From positions 7,728,265-7,790,764 of the forward strand of contig CM022666.1 of the NCBI GenBank assembly GCA_012295275.1: DNA of 62,500 nucleotides, written 5' to 3'. Shown here one piece after another: positions 26,755 to 39,029 of this stretch. The stretch is from Chrysomallon squamiferum (taxonomy: Eukaryota > Mollusca > Gastropoda > Neomphalida > Peltospiridae). The position numbers and the translations under genes are program-made. A model generated the notes under the pieces. That model was not told the DNA's origin. It worked only from the letters and a program-made list of their open reading frames with translations, and did no database searches. Within the stretch, counting starts at the first letter, position 1. Each line of letters begins with the position of its first letter.

Positions 26755-27218
26755 CTATAAAGATTACCTAGTTCACTATGTTTCTAAAGTTGTATGATTG
26801 TAGAATCTATTCATTCTCAAATTTATCTCTGAAATTCAAACATTTTACAGAGAATATATAATTTAGTTTGCAATAAATTTTATACGGTTGTTAAAATTTG
26901 TAACATAATATTAGTAAGGGAGATAATTCGTGTTACCTTATTCTGTAACTGAAACTTCGATTTCGATTAATTATTTTCTGTCGGATATGTAGAACCCATT
27001 GACTATCTGATATGTTTTTCATTATGAATTAGATATTAATTTAGTAACTAAATTATATATATATAATTTTAACATTAAAATTCTGCTAGTTCATTTATAT
27101 CTTAACGCCATTAAGTGTAAATGTAAATATATTGTTTTGCTGTTGTTACTCTATAACTGGATTTGGAATAAAAAAATATATTTAATTTAATTCATTCATT
27201 CATTCATTATGATTATTA

Positions 27219-27261
<43 letters not shown>

Positions 27262-27361
27262 TGTAATTGTAGTAGTAGCAATAGCAGCAGTAATGGCATT
27301 AATCGTGTTCTTATAATTTATTTGATAAACATATTAGCAATAAACTAAATAAAGCAAAGTA

Positions 27362-27415
<54 letters not shown>

Positions 27416-29090
27416 CAAAAGACTTATAATTAATCACTATGAAGCCTTTTCATTTTTTTGAGGGGGTGGGGGGGTGCTGATACCGGTAGCTCTTTACACG
27501 AAACCAAATATTAATTGCATGAACATGTTTTGAATACGTGTCTTAATCGACTTGAAAACGTGTTCAGGTTAAATTTCTATGATAACAGGGCAGTATTAAG
27601 ACGCCTAACATTACAGCCTTATCGATAAAAGAAATCTATTTATTTGTCCTATTATTCTCTTTAAAGATCACAGGCGTTTGTGTCAGTTCTATTAATAGCT
27701 CACAGTACCAAAATTCCTTCTTTCGATGTGTCACGTACCACAAAATGACGTTAATCTTAATTAATCGGGGATTTTCGGTAAAATGACGCATCATGACATT
27801 TTCAAGTTTTATTGTCGAAGTAGAATGTAGGCGGGGAGTTATGCTGTATGAATGACTACCCTCGGGTAATGGGAGGGGCACTTTACAGGAATGTGGAACA
27901 CACTTGTCTTTTTGACTACTGCCTCCAATTTTAATTTCCTTTATTTCTTTCCCTCTCACTCCTGTTAATAGACCAGTTTTGAAAGGCAGATAGACAAACA
28001 GACCGACGGACGAATAGACGAAAGAACAGACGGAAGCAGCGATAGAAATTTAAATGGCAGACTATTATTCTTTTTTCAGATGCGTAAGAGAGAGAGAGAA
28101 CTAAAAATACCGCTCTTATTTATCCAATCGACACAGAATAAAAGTTAAATAAAATAAATTAAAATTAAATCAAATCAAATTACACGATTTTTATAATTTA
28201 TGGCATCATGAAACTCTTAAATTGCTATTTGAATTAAACATTTTGCAGTTCTTAATTTCTTTGTAAAAACCCATTAACCAGGAATATTCGAAAAGCGTTT
28301 GCCTTATCTCAAATTTTTTTATAAATCTGAATGAATTCTATTTAAAATTATTACGTTGTTTGTATGATGGGGTTTTCCATCCCGCTCCCACCCCCAAGTT
28401 GAAGCAATCGCCAGGAATAGGTCCGATAGACTGGTATGCCACCATACGGTAGACCATTAGGCCACTCTTGACAGCTTAACAGGATCGGCGGCATACTTTG
28501 GTGAGTTATTGTACTATTAATGACGCGAACACACTAGATGACTTGTAATAACGATTCGACTGATTCAAACGGCATCATGATGGTACAGTTGTTCATAAAA
28601 TTGTTGACATTATTTCCAGCAAGACAGAAAAGAAGAAGAAGAAAAATGAAAAATAAGATGATAATACTAAAGAAGATGTGATGACTAATGTAAATTAAAC
28701 GTATAGAGAATAAGGATAAGCAAAAATATAAAATAAAAGAAGAAAAAAAAAGAAAGAAAGAAAAGTAATGAATGCAAGTATACGAAATAAAGAAATTAAA
28801 GGTTAGAAAGAAAAAATGAAGGAAGTAATTAAAAGATAAGAAAAAAATAGAAGAAAATTAAATAAAGAATGAAGAAAGAGGCGAAGAAAGTTTGAACAAT
28901 GAAAGATAAAAAGGAAGGGAAAATATTAAAGAATGAAAGAATAAGAAAGAATAAGAAAGAAAAAAGAAGAGAGAAGTTTTGATCAACGTATCTGTTGTGA
29001 CGTATGATCGTTACGCACTGTTGACTCACACAACATGTTTGAACGAATATAAGTAATTACCAGTTTGCATGTTGAAAATCAAAACAGAAC
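26755..29090. other. Gene-poor stretch upstream of the coiled-coil gene
   Basis: It should hold the missing first exon and promoter of the coiled-coil gene; none is convincing. A tiny in-frame candidate (LQNK, near 26940-26951 minus) lies between TTTCAG and GTAACA. ATT/AAT microsatellites lie at 27201-27260 and 27364-27413, and A/G-rich DNA at 28620-28975. A minus-strand open stretch at 27636-27959 has no recognisable product. Confidence 0.5.
28376..28475 (-). mobile_element. tRNA-Leu/Ser-like SINE or tRNA pseudogene
   Basis: On the minus strand the segment opens GTCAAGAGTGGCCTAATGGT, which contains a perfect pol III A box (TGGCCTAATGG). A degenerate B box (GCTTCAACTTG) lies about 70 bp later. 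No acceptor-stem pairing was established, so it is not called as a functional tRNA. Confidence 0.5.
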
Positions 29091-29460
29091 AAACTATGCA
29101 AATTACATCTCTATACGCTGATCAATAGAGCGACATCTAGCGGATGTTTGCCGGGCCAAGAAAGCCTTGTGAACATTAGCGAAGATCAATGAGATATCGG
29201 CAAATGCGATAATATTGTATATGATCAATATTCCTGCAGCGAACGGCCAGTAATGCCGCAGAATATGGTTCCGAGCGACAGCCGATCCGTGCTGAACGTG
29301 CACTCTCGCCGTCACTCGCCGACGTTTCGGCGAAAAGCGCTAAAATTGCCACTTTGACGTTTCTTTGCTAGGACAACAAATGTCTGTTTTTCAATTTCCC
29401 GACGGAGTTTGCTTTCTGCGCTCTAAGATATTTGAAATACATTGATGACTGTTGGCGCAC
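29091..29460. other. CpG-containing island, unidentified
   Basis: Markedly richer in GC and CpG than its surroundings, including a pair of GCCGACG and TCGGCGAA motifs. A minus-strand frame (29103-29315) encodes a hydrophobic segment (FAAGILIIYNIIAFADISLI), and plus-strand frames are also open for 40 codons. It may be a promoter, an exon or a relic; no family recognised. Confidence 0.35.
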
Positions 29461-30300
29461 AAAGAAGCACGATAAAGAAGAACAAAAAAGAAAAAGAAAA
29501 AGAAGCCTAAAAAAAAAGAGGAGAAAAACACAGCTATTAAAACGAAAGAAGACAATTCAAATGGACGTGATTTTTGCGGCTTTCTTTTGAAATTTGTTGC
29601 TCCCTCCTACACAGGAAATGCTTGCTCTGTGTATATTGATAGGCCTATAAACACGGAAATAGCAAACATTGTGTGTCTAGAATTTAACGAATCGCTTTGT
29701 TTGTCGAGCGCATGTAATGAAATAAGTGCTCCCGAATTAAACGGCAAATCCAGATTTCCAAATCTGAACGATTCTTTCTTTTATGGTATAAGTTGTAATT
29801 GTTTTTAAACAGAAAGGGAAAGGACACGAATGCCTGTTTTAATCGTTCCCACATTAATATTGTTGTTTAGATAAGAGCTGTTACTGTCCGACATAGGAAT
29901 TCGGGGGTTACCGGTCTTGGAAGTATGACAACCTTGCTGATACAGTCTTTGTTTCAACTATGTAAATAATTAAGACTGTTGTCTATTGAACGCAAATCGA
30001 ACGTGCGATTTCTGCATGGGGACAAACTCTCATCTGGAGTTTAGTGGTGTTTTATTTATTTATAATATTTATTTATTTTTATTTATTTTATTATTATTTA
30101 TTTATTTAGCCATATTTTCTTTGATACCGAAACTCATTCAACCATGGTTGTTATAGCCATTATAATATTTATTAGAGATGCACCCTCTTTTCTGAATACA
30201 CAGTCATCTGGGATCTTGAATAGCAGGGACGGATCAAAGCTAATAACAAAACTATAAAACAATTTAATTTTTTTCTTCTTCTTCCCCAAGAACGTATCTG
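29461..30300. other. Intergenic; no gene recognised
   Basis: A plus-strand open stretch ending at 29808 has normal codon variety, but no ATG start or known domain. The remainder is AT-rich with TTTA-type tracts near 30050-30110. Confidence 0.45.
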
Positions 30301-30318
30301 TCTAGTAACTTATGGTAA

Positions 30319-30320
<2 letters not shown>

Positions 30321-30408
<88 letters not shown>

Positions 30409-30519
30409 TATAATTATTAGAAATATATAAAGTAAAGAAAAAGTTATAATATTGCTTTATTATTTTCCCTTAATATAAATAATAATTCTACAATAACCTT
30501 AGAAATAAATAAATAAATG

Positions 30520-30560
<41 letters not shown>
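30321..30560. repeat. Compound (GT)n(GA)n and (TA)n microsatellites
   Basis: About 16 GT units joined to about 25 GA units (to 30406), then (TA)n at about 30522-30561. Confidence 0.95.
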
Positions 30561-30561
<1 letters not shown>

Positions 30562-30565
<4 letters not shown>

Positions 30566-31366
30566 ACAGAAACAAAAAGCATTCCAGCATTAATTTTAAT
30601 ATATACTTGAATCGAATATAATTATTTTTGCTTTGTAATAGTTCTGCAAACACACACACTGAACTACGGTTTAATAATCAACTTACTTCATTAATTTACT
30701 TTATTTAAATTAACGTCAAAACACAAAACACTTTCTTCCTTTTTTTAAATACCTCTTCTTTATTGTTCTTCATAGCCATCAAGTGTCAAAATTCTGGCGG
30801 GCATATTTACCAGGTCTAGGTATCAAGTAAATATTGCACATAATCAAAAGGGAGATAATTACACGGTGCCTTCAAAAAACGAAACAGAAGTGTTTGGCCT
30901 ATTAGCGGCCTCTTTTGATCGCTTTGGTAGCCGCGAGACTAAGTAAGCGAGGTGTTGATTGGTCCATGAATTAATTAACACACTGACTTTGCTCCTGTAG
31001 TGCACATCTAGTATATAAAGTTGATTCAGACACTTTTTTGCGTGTGTTTGTATGGCCAAAGAAAATTAAAAAAACATAATAATAAAACAGTTATAATAAC
31101 TGGAAATCTTTTCATTCATAGCATATTTTTAGTTAACTTCGGCAGTGATAATAAGTGAATAAAAGAAAAGAAAAGAAAAGATGGGGGGAGAATTACAGAA
31201 AAATAAATGGAGTAAATAGAATAAAAGAAAATTAACTCATTATTCGTATAAAATAAAATACATAACATAAACATAATAATTCGACTGAATAATTACATAG
31301 AATAAAGGTATACATAAATAATAAAGCTAAAATATACATTATAAATAATTTACCAACCAAACAAAT

Positions 31367-31403
<37 letters not shown>

Positions 31404-31756
31404 ATTTTAAGACTAGATTTATTTTTTATTTTTTGAATCGCATTAGTCCCGTTTCAGAAGTGAGAAGATGATGATATTGATGACTGAAGATGAAAAAGAA
31501 GAATATATTGAGATATTACACCACATATTAGGTTTTTAATTAATATTTACATGATTAATAATTATGAGATGTTTTAATTTAATTTTGGAAAGTCATAATG
31601 TTTAAGTTTAGTTTTAATTTCTTTCTTCTTCTATTTTTCTTTTTTTCACAGAGTACAAATAAATTATAATGTATCTTTATCAGCCTGCTGACTATTTCAA
31701 ATCGGTAGCTTGGTACATTTATTATTATTCATTTAATACGAATATCAGTGACGTCA
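30562..31756. other. Intergenic; (GT)n at about 31369-31401
   Basis: A GC-richer patch at 30860-31030 has a minus-strand open stretch with no recognised product. The rest is AT-rich. A GGGAGATAATT word lies at 30850-30860. Confidence 0.5.
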
Positions 31757-31946
31757 GAAGATATTCTCTGAGCTTTTAACGCACATCAGACAATGGTATG
31801 GCGATTCAGACTACTCACTGAAAGTCAGAAAATACTCCTTGAGGTTTTAATGCCGCGACTGACACGTCAAAAAAATACTCTCTGACGTTTTAATGCCGCG
31901 AATGACACGTCAAAAACTACTCTTTGAGTATTTAATGCCACGACCA
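31757..31946 (+). promoter_or_regulatory. Four diverged tandem units in the glypican 5' region, with CRE-like cores
   Basis: Units share GTCA, AATACTC, TTTGAG/CTGACG and TTTTAATGCCGCGA, at a spacing of about 45 bp. TGACGTCA occurs once (near 31750) and TGACACGTCA twice. They lie 300-490 bp before the glypican ATG. A CCAAT box (ACCAATGAG) follows at about 32043. Confidence 0.5.
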
Positions 31947-32246
31947 GTAATCGAGACAGTGACGCCACCACTCAATGCACGAGCGAAGTTACACAATCGG
32001 CGCTCCGTAGTTAGCGCGTAGCCCACTAAAGAAATCGTTTCCACCAATGAGACGTCGAGCTTGAGACCTGCGGGACTTAATAGTATTACTCATACAAATG
32101 GCGACTGATTCTGGAGTCGCGGTATCGTACGGGTGCGGATTGTATGTATATTAGTGTTACCCCGATTTTCAGTGTGTTATTTTTCTCACCGCTGTTCTCT
32201 CTCGGATTGTACTTTAATGAAGTTTCTTCAGTTTGATTTTGTAAAC

Positions 32247-32421
32247 ATGGTGCTTGTTCGGAGGAATATACCTTTTCTGTGTGTTGCCTTGTGTTTTGTG
32301 ATTGTGTACGCGGACGAAACAAAATCTCACCATCACCTTAAGCATTGTAACCGTGTTCATGAGGAATTTATGAGAAGAAAAATCGGCACTACAAGATTAG
32401 TTCCTAATAAGCCAGTACACG
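32247..32421 (+). CDS. Glypican exon 1: signal peptide and first cysteine
   Basis: 58 codons plus one base; consensus donor GTGAGT follows. An in-frame upstream ATG at 32217 would add ten residues. Confidence 0.8.
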
Positions 32422-33657
32422 GTGAGTGACGCGTACTAATAAATAACTTTGTTTTACTTTTTGTGCAATATCTCTTGTTTCTGTTACTTAGTAACTATTT
32501 AAGCAGACTTTTACACCAGTAGAATACGAAAGTTATTCAATAGGGCTATTCGTAACAGAGTATACATATTAACTCAGTTATATTTTTATACTTTTCTTTT
32601 TCTTTCTTTCTTTTTTTAATTTTCTTTTGTCTAAAACTGATTTTAAAAATCAAATTATTACTCTTGAAGATTTAAAATTATAATTAAACCGGCAAAACGC
32701 ATTTTCTTTTCTTTTATCGATTATTTTGTATGAATACAAATCGGAGTTTGAAGGAAATGTAAATTTGATTTAACTGTTGTTTTTACAAATTGTGTAATTA
32801 GTATTATTAAAAATAACATTAAATGTATAATAATAATAATAATAATAACAACAACAACAACACTTTACCGATATTGTAACTATTTCGAGTAAAACGAACT
32901 TAGTTTAATTTACTTCACAAATTATAATGTCCAAAAAAATAATAATCATAATCATAATAAAATAAATAATGCATTAAAAAAAATAAGAAAAATCAAACTT
33001 GTGCTTAGTGACGCAAAATTTTCATATTTTTGATAAATAGTTTTAAATGATTTTAGTAATGTTTTTAGTATATTGTTTTAAAGTTGACACAAACTCGCGT
33101 ATTATTTTTATCTTTTATAATTCTCTTTTTTTCGAATAATTATTTTTGTTCAAGTATATCTTAAATAAGGAACCTTCAAAAAATAAATGAATTAATTAAA
33201 AATTTCCATTATCTAGGCCTGTATATGTAATTTATGAAATATGTCTGGCCTGATTGTAAATCATAAATTATTGTATGCATAGATACTGGTGCTTGGCCTA
33301 AAAGTGAATTACAAATAGTGAATATTTTGTTACTCTCTCTCTCTATGGCAATGGGGATGGTAGTCACTTTATCCACATATCTAAATTCACCTTTTTTTGT
33401 CACATCATACAACAGTAATTTTAGATTTTGTTTGATCAAGTACATGTGAAATCATCAAAAACTGACCTCACTGATGGGTTTTATTTTACAGTTTCTGAAT
33501 GCATTAGTTAAAAAATATAAATAGCAAGTATTTCTGATTATAATGACTTATTATTTTTGTTGTTGTTGTTATTATTAATAAATTAAATTTTTACAGAAAT
33601 ACTGTTTTATTTAATTTAATTTTATTTAAGTTCATATGTATATGTATATATATATAT

Positions 33658-33725
<68 letters not shown>

Positions 33726-36463
33726 AAATCTGTCATACCACCTATGAAAATAGATGGAACTGACATTATTCAGCTTAAGTACTGTTGTAACCTATCCTAT
33801 AAAATCCTGCCCTGTTTTAAGCTGACAGTCAACACCTATGAAAGTTCACAAGTGATTCATATAAAACTGGATTCACTTGCCAAAGCAGATATACACTTCA
33901 TATAGAAGTTTTCAATTATTTCTCTTCTGAGCCGCCTTCTTTTTTTTTTCTCTCTCTCTCTTTTTTTTTTTTAATTGTAATAAATGGAAAGAAATCTTTT
34001 TATACTTTTCTGTTTAATTCTTGTATATGTTGATTTTTTTGTTGTATTTTTAAAATTGATTTATTGATTTATTTGTTTGTTATGATCTCAAGTTATTAAT
34101 TTAAAATACCTCTCTTAATTTAGTTATTCATAGAACATAACCATTTTTTTTTTTTTTTTTTTTTTGCTACAGATCTGTAAAAAATGAAAAATAAAAATTA
34201 GTATTAAATTACTTTTTGTTATTAGATTCTGCAGCAAATGTATCTGAGGTATTAATACAAACAAAACTATTTTATTAATTTGAAAAATGAAGAAAATTAA
34301 TGTCAAAATCTATTAATCAAAAATTAATTTATCATGTTGGTTTAGTATTAGATTAGGTTTTTATGTCGAATTTAAATGTGTGGGTTTTTTTCCCCATAAT
34401 AAAGTAGCCCATCACAAACATACTTGGACATTATTAATACTATATTCTCTACTGCTATCACAGTATGGTATATTTGGCACAGTTCCATCATTTCTTTTTT
34501 CAACTTAATTTATTGTTTTTAAGAAAACAAATCATTTTTTTTTTTTTTTTTTTTTTTACAATTTTCTTTTTATATATACAGGTAATTTTAATACATTTAT
34601 CTTTTAATATATACAGGTAATTTTAATTTTAAAAATATATATTTTTTTAATAATATCTAACGAAAGATGTTGACCTTGATTCTTTTTTTATTATCCTGTT
34701 TATAATTACATGTATGTTTAATAATAATAATAATATTCCTTGTTTAGAATAATATTATATATTTTATATAGTAATATGTCAAGAATAATACCATACATGT
34801 TTAATAATAATAATAATAATACATGTTAAGAATGTTATACATGTTTGATAACATTAATATTATCTGTGTGAACAAAAATAATACCTTTTTCTGACATACT
34901 TTTGTTTCATAAAAGATGTGTTGAAATATGTAAGTAACCATGACAACAGAGATTTAAAGAAAATCTGCTAATCTCTTGCCTTCCTGGAATACATTTTACA
35001 TAAGTCTTTTGGAACGTGTGTGAGAGACAGAAAGAGAAAAAAATATGCTGCATTCCATTTAAAATTGAAAACAAATGCCAGAGACTGGTACAATTTTTAA
35101 AGAAAGAAAAAAAAAAAAATTAGAAAAGAAAAAGAGGGAGAAGAAAAAGACATCAGTTTTCAAATAAGCAGTATAAAAAAATAAAGATGAAAGTTTTCAA
35201 TCTTTCAAATAAAGAAAGAAAAGTACTTTGACAAATTAAGTAAAAAAAAAAATAGAAAGGAAAATTTAAAAAAAGAAAAGAAAAGAAAAGAAAAAGCCTT
35301 TTATAAGAATTAGTGAAAAAAACAAAACAACCCAATGAAGTGTTCAACTAGGTTTTGACAAATCAAGATTAAAAATAGAAAAAGAAAAAAAATGTGAAAA
35401 AAGAACACTCCATAATCCAACTGTTACAAAAAATAATTTTAAAAGTTTTCAACTAGTAATAAATAAAACAGAAAAGAAAAGGAATAACAACAACTATGTA
35501 AAAAAAATAATAATAATAAAAAATTAAACAAATAAATAAAAATAATTTTAAAAGTCATTAACCAGAATTAGGTGTTTAGTCAGCAAAATCCTTGTTATTA
35601 GACAAAACTTTATTATTACCACTGCCAGTCTTAATGAGAAATTTGAGGTGTGATAGTCTCTAAGATCAATTCTCTTAAATACCTCTACTATTCTGTTCTC
35701 CATCCAAACCATTTTTTGCAGCTGGTTTATCAAAGGTGGTGGTTTATGCTGTCCTGTCTATGGGATGGTGCATTTAAACATTCACTTGTTGCTAATATTC
35801 TGACAAAAATGGCTTTTCTCTCGTTATCATTGCCTGAATCATATGAAAACTTGTTTAACTGTAATAAAACTTGTTTAACTGTATTAAAAACAGTTGACTG
35901 TCTTGTTAAATTAAACTTTTCTTCCTTCCTTTGATTAATATTGTGGCTAGATCATTGATCTTTAGACACAGAGGTTCTGGGATCAAGTCTTGATGCTGTC
36001 TCTGATTTAAGATTGAACTAAATTCAGATATACCTTCTCTTTGTTGTAACTTTCCAACACACTAACATGATACTGTTTTGGTTATCTTTGTTGATTTGTA
36101 CATTTGTATCTTCACTAATATTCACGTCTTGTTCTATCTTTTGCACACATAATTGAATGGCCATAACAAGCCTGCTTTAATCTTCAGTGTAAATAAGCAT
36201 GTTTCAGTGGCTGATTGATTGGTGTTTTGTTTTACGTGGTAGCAAGAAAATGTAGACAGGCATGAAATTGTACTGGGTTGTGTTTCTGAGTATAAACATC
36301 AGTTTGTTAATTGTTGTATTCTGATCTTAGTTCTAAGGTTTTAAAAAAACAAAAAAATACAGAAGTAAAATATAAGAAACAAACAAAAGAAAAACACTTT
36401 TGAAAAAAAAAAAAAAAAAGTTTTCCAGTTTTTAGTTTATTTTATTTAATTTATATATTCATG

Positions 36464-36519
<56 letters not shown>

Positions 36520-36568
36520 GTTATTGAACATCTGATGCCTACTTTTGGTAAATGAAAAAAAAAAAAAT

Positions 36569-36603
<35 letters not shown>

Positions 36604-37208
36604 TTTTAGTATTTATTTATACAAATCATTTCTAAAAAAATTCCTTATACTTTTTCACTTTTGTATTGTTCAGACCCACCATCCAGAAAATAAATATGTA
36701 ATTCCTGGAGGACATTATATACACATTCAGTCTACATATATTCATATACTGTGGGGGATTGATTATTTGATCATATAAAGAAAGAAGATTCTTTTCAAAC
36801 AGTTAAAAATAAATTCATAAACAAATTTGATAAAATTGAGAACAACTAGAAAAGAAAAACAAGCTTGAAGCTGCAGATAATTTTTTTATTTTTATATAGT
36901 TGATTAGATAACTCACAGGTGTTCTATATTTTCATATGTAATATGTAAATATCTTATATGTGATATATATGTTGTATGTAAAATACCCTACTGTGAATTA
37001 AAAACGGTAGATGTTATTATTTTTATATTATCTTTCCATTTACATCCCTAAGTTTGTCTCTCTTTTCTTATTTTTTCTTTCTCTCTTTTTCACTCTCTTT
37101 CTCTTTTTATTTTTTAGTTATTAATATGTAATCAAAAACACACATGATCTCTTTTTTCTTAAACTCACACTTTCTTTAGCTTTTTAAAAAAATTAGCTTT
37201 TATTCTTA

Positions 37209-37265
<57 letters not shown>

Positions 37266-37695
37266 ATCTGACTCTTTTTCTCTCACACACACAATATAAA
37301 CTATTTCTTTACAGAACAAACAACAAACTGATAGTTTTATCTTCCATTTTTTAATTTAATGTATTTTCTTCTTTTCTTTTTTTTTTTTTTTTTTCTGTTA
37401 TTTTAATTTTATTTTACATACACAATTCACACTTGTCTTTTTTTTTTTTTTTTTGGTTGGGATTTAAATTATTTTTTAGTTCTTTTTATCACCCATCAAT
37501 TTTTAATTTTTCTTTCAGATTCTAATATATCAATATGTTTCGATGGGACGAAAGATAAATCACGTAAGACATGCTGTACCAGAAATACGGAGCTGAAGTA
37601 CATGGAGTCTGCGGAGAAGTATCTCAGAGACAGTGTGCGCTCCAGCAATGCAGGGTTAAAAAAGTCTATCATGGACAGTCTGGCAGAGTACCAAG
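32247..37695 (+). CDS. Glypican (GPI-anchored heparan-sulfate proteoglycan), first two exons only
   Basis: Exon 1 (32247-32421) starts MVLVRRNIPFLCVALCFVIV, a signal peptide, and continues HLKHCNRVHEEFMRRK. Exon 2 (37519-37695) joins in phase 1 and encodes ISICFDGTKDKSRKTCCTRN, then ELKYMESAEKYLRDSVRSS. The single Cys, Cys, then TCCTR order is the conserved N-terminal cysteine pattern of glypicans, which carry heparan sulfate and tune Wnt, Hedgehog and BMP signalling at the cell surface (family knowledge). Exon 2 ends at GTAAGA in phase 1. The chosen ATG has a better context (AAC before, G after) than an in-frame ATG at 32217. The rest of the protein lies beyond the window. The subtype (GPC3/5 or GPC1/2/4/6) cannot be set. 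Confidence 0.82.
33658..33716. repeat. (AC)n microsatellite
   Basis: About 27 AC units flanked by TATATA on both sides. Confidence 0.95.
35615..35805 (+). mobile_element. tRNA-derived SINE, body and part of head
   Basis: A degenerate B box (AAGATCAATTCTC) leads into CAGCTGGTTTATCAAAGGTG, then TGTCCTGTCTATGGGATGGT, then TTGTTGCTAAT. This is the same family as 25065-25190 and overlaps it in CTATT...CCA...CTGGT. The body matches my memory of a SINE abundant in molluscs. Confidence 0.6.
35943..36010 (+). mobile_element. tRNA-like head, probable SINE relic
   Basis: GTGGCTAGATCATTGATC followed by GAGGTTCTGGGATCAAGTCT, resembling a pol III head with a B box (GGGATCAAGTC). No body recognised. Confidence 0.35.
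36463..36606. repeat. (ATT)n and (TTTA)n microsatellites
   Basis: (ATT)n at about 36469-36520 and (ATTT)n at about 36568-36606. Confidence 0.95.
37217..37262. repeat. (CT)n microsatellite
   Basis: About 22 CT units, 260 bp before glypican exon 2. Confidence 0.95.
37519..37695 (+). CDS. Glypican exon 2: CC motif and first helices
   Basis: 177 nt after TTTTTCTTTCAG, ending at GTAAGA. Contains KTCCTRNTELKYMESAEKYL. GC-richer than its flanks. Confidence 0.85.
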
Positions 37696-38005
37696 GTAAG
37701 ACTTAGACACAAACTCTTTGTTTACTTAACACGTTGTACTACATTGTAGAACACTGTCCCACAAAACCAAATATCTCAGGTGACCTAGAGATTTCCACAG
37801 GTACAGACCTACTTTGTCAAATACGACATTGTGGGGTGTGTTGTTAACCTCAGTAGGGCCTTTACTTGAAAATAGCATTACTGCAGGCTACTGTTATGAT
37901 ATTGTTAACCTTAGTTGGGCCTACTTTTCAAAATATGCTACTGTTGGCTAAAATTATGTCATTGTGGAATGTGTTCCTAACCTGAGCAAGACCTGAAATA
38001 TATAT

Positions 38006-38009
<4 letters not shown>

Positions 38010-38099
<90 letters not shown>
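38010..38099. repeat. (CT)n(AT)n microsatellite
   Basis: About 30 CT units followed by about 13 AT units. Confidence 0.95.
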
Positions 38100-38103
<4 letters not shown>

Positions 38104-38589
38104 GTTTTCACTCACTGTCTGTTCTATGCATTATTTAAATTTTTTAAATGAAGATCAACATATATGTATACTAATCTGATGCAGGCTTCTGCAAGTTTTG
38201 AACTCTGTGCCTCTGGTTTATGGATTACTGTGAGGATTTAGGTTTTTGAAAAATTAAGATCTATATCACTGTGTTAAACTAAATCTGATTTCTGTCATTA
38301 CTGGCCAGTTGATGTTAATCTACCATTATCAATCAAGTACTTAAGAATAATTATTTGAAATCCAATAACTAAATCATTTTTAACTACTTGTTTTATAAAA
38401 TCAATACTTAATAATTATTATTATTATTTAGTTTTAATTTGTTACCATTTTTATGAATTATTACACACACACACACATATATTTTTTTGGAGCAGTTTAT
38501 GTATGTTGTAAAGAATATTATTTATGGTGGGTTTTAATATACTGTTTATCATAATTTATTTCTTTTTTGTTTTAGTAATTTTATGATAT

Positions 38590-38880
38590 TTGTTTTTTAG
38601 CAGAATTATTGTCTTTTCTATTAAAAAGACTGCATTTCATTTCTTTCTTTATTTATTTCTTTATTTTAATCTTTTTTACTGTTTTTTTTTCTTTTGCTCA
38701 TTTTTTTCTTTCATTTTCATTTTTTTCTGTCTTCTTCTCTTTCCACTTTCTTTATTTCATTTGCTCTTCTTTCCATTTTTTTCATTTATCTTTCTCTTTT
38801 TCTTTCATTTATCCATTACTTTTGCCTGCATTTTGCTTGTATCTCAAAGATATATTTATTTTTTTTATAATTCTTTACCT
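38590..38880. repeat. T/C-rich low-complexity tract
   Basis: Irregular TTTC, TTCA and TTTT motifs. Phe/Ser-rich frames here are composition artefacts. Confidence 0.7.
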
Positions 38881-39029
38881 GATATAACAGTTGGCCATTT
38901 ATATCAGATTATGTAAAACAGATTGAAATACAATCCAACAGAACTGTCAGAAAAAAAAACAACGAAACCTAAAAAGCTTCTCTGTTTTTCTGTTTGTTTC
39001 ACATAGCTAATGCATTTTAAGCTCAATAA

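Larger units (their letters stand above)
32422..37518 (+). other. Glypican intron 1
   Basis: 5.1 kb, AT-rich. Holds (AC)n at 33660-33715, poly-T runs, A/G-rich DNA at 35030-35300, SINE relics at 35.6-36.0 kb, (ATT)n at 36469-36519, (TTTA)n at 36568-36606 and (CT)n at 37217-37262. A minus-strand open stretch (33209-33445) is not recognised. Confidence 0.75.

Noticed and set aside
33209-33445. 78-codon minus-strand open frame in glypican intron 1
   Set aside because: Protein-like composition but no recognisable domain, no splice support and no conserved motif; left as unexplained.
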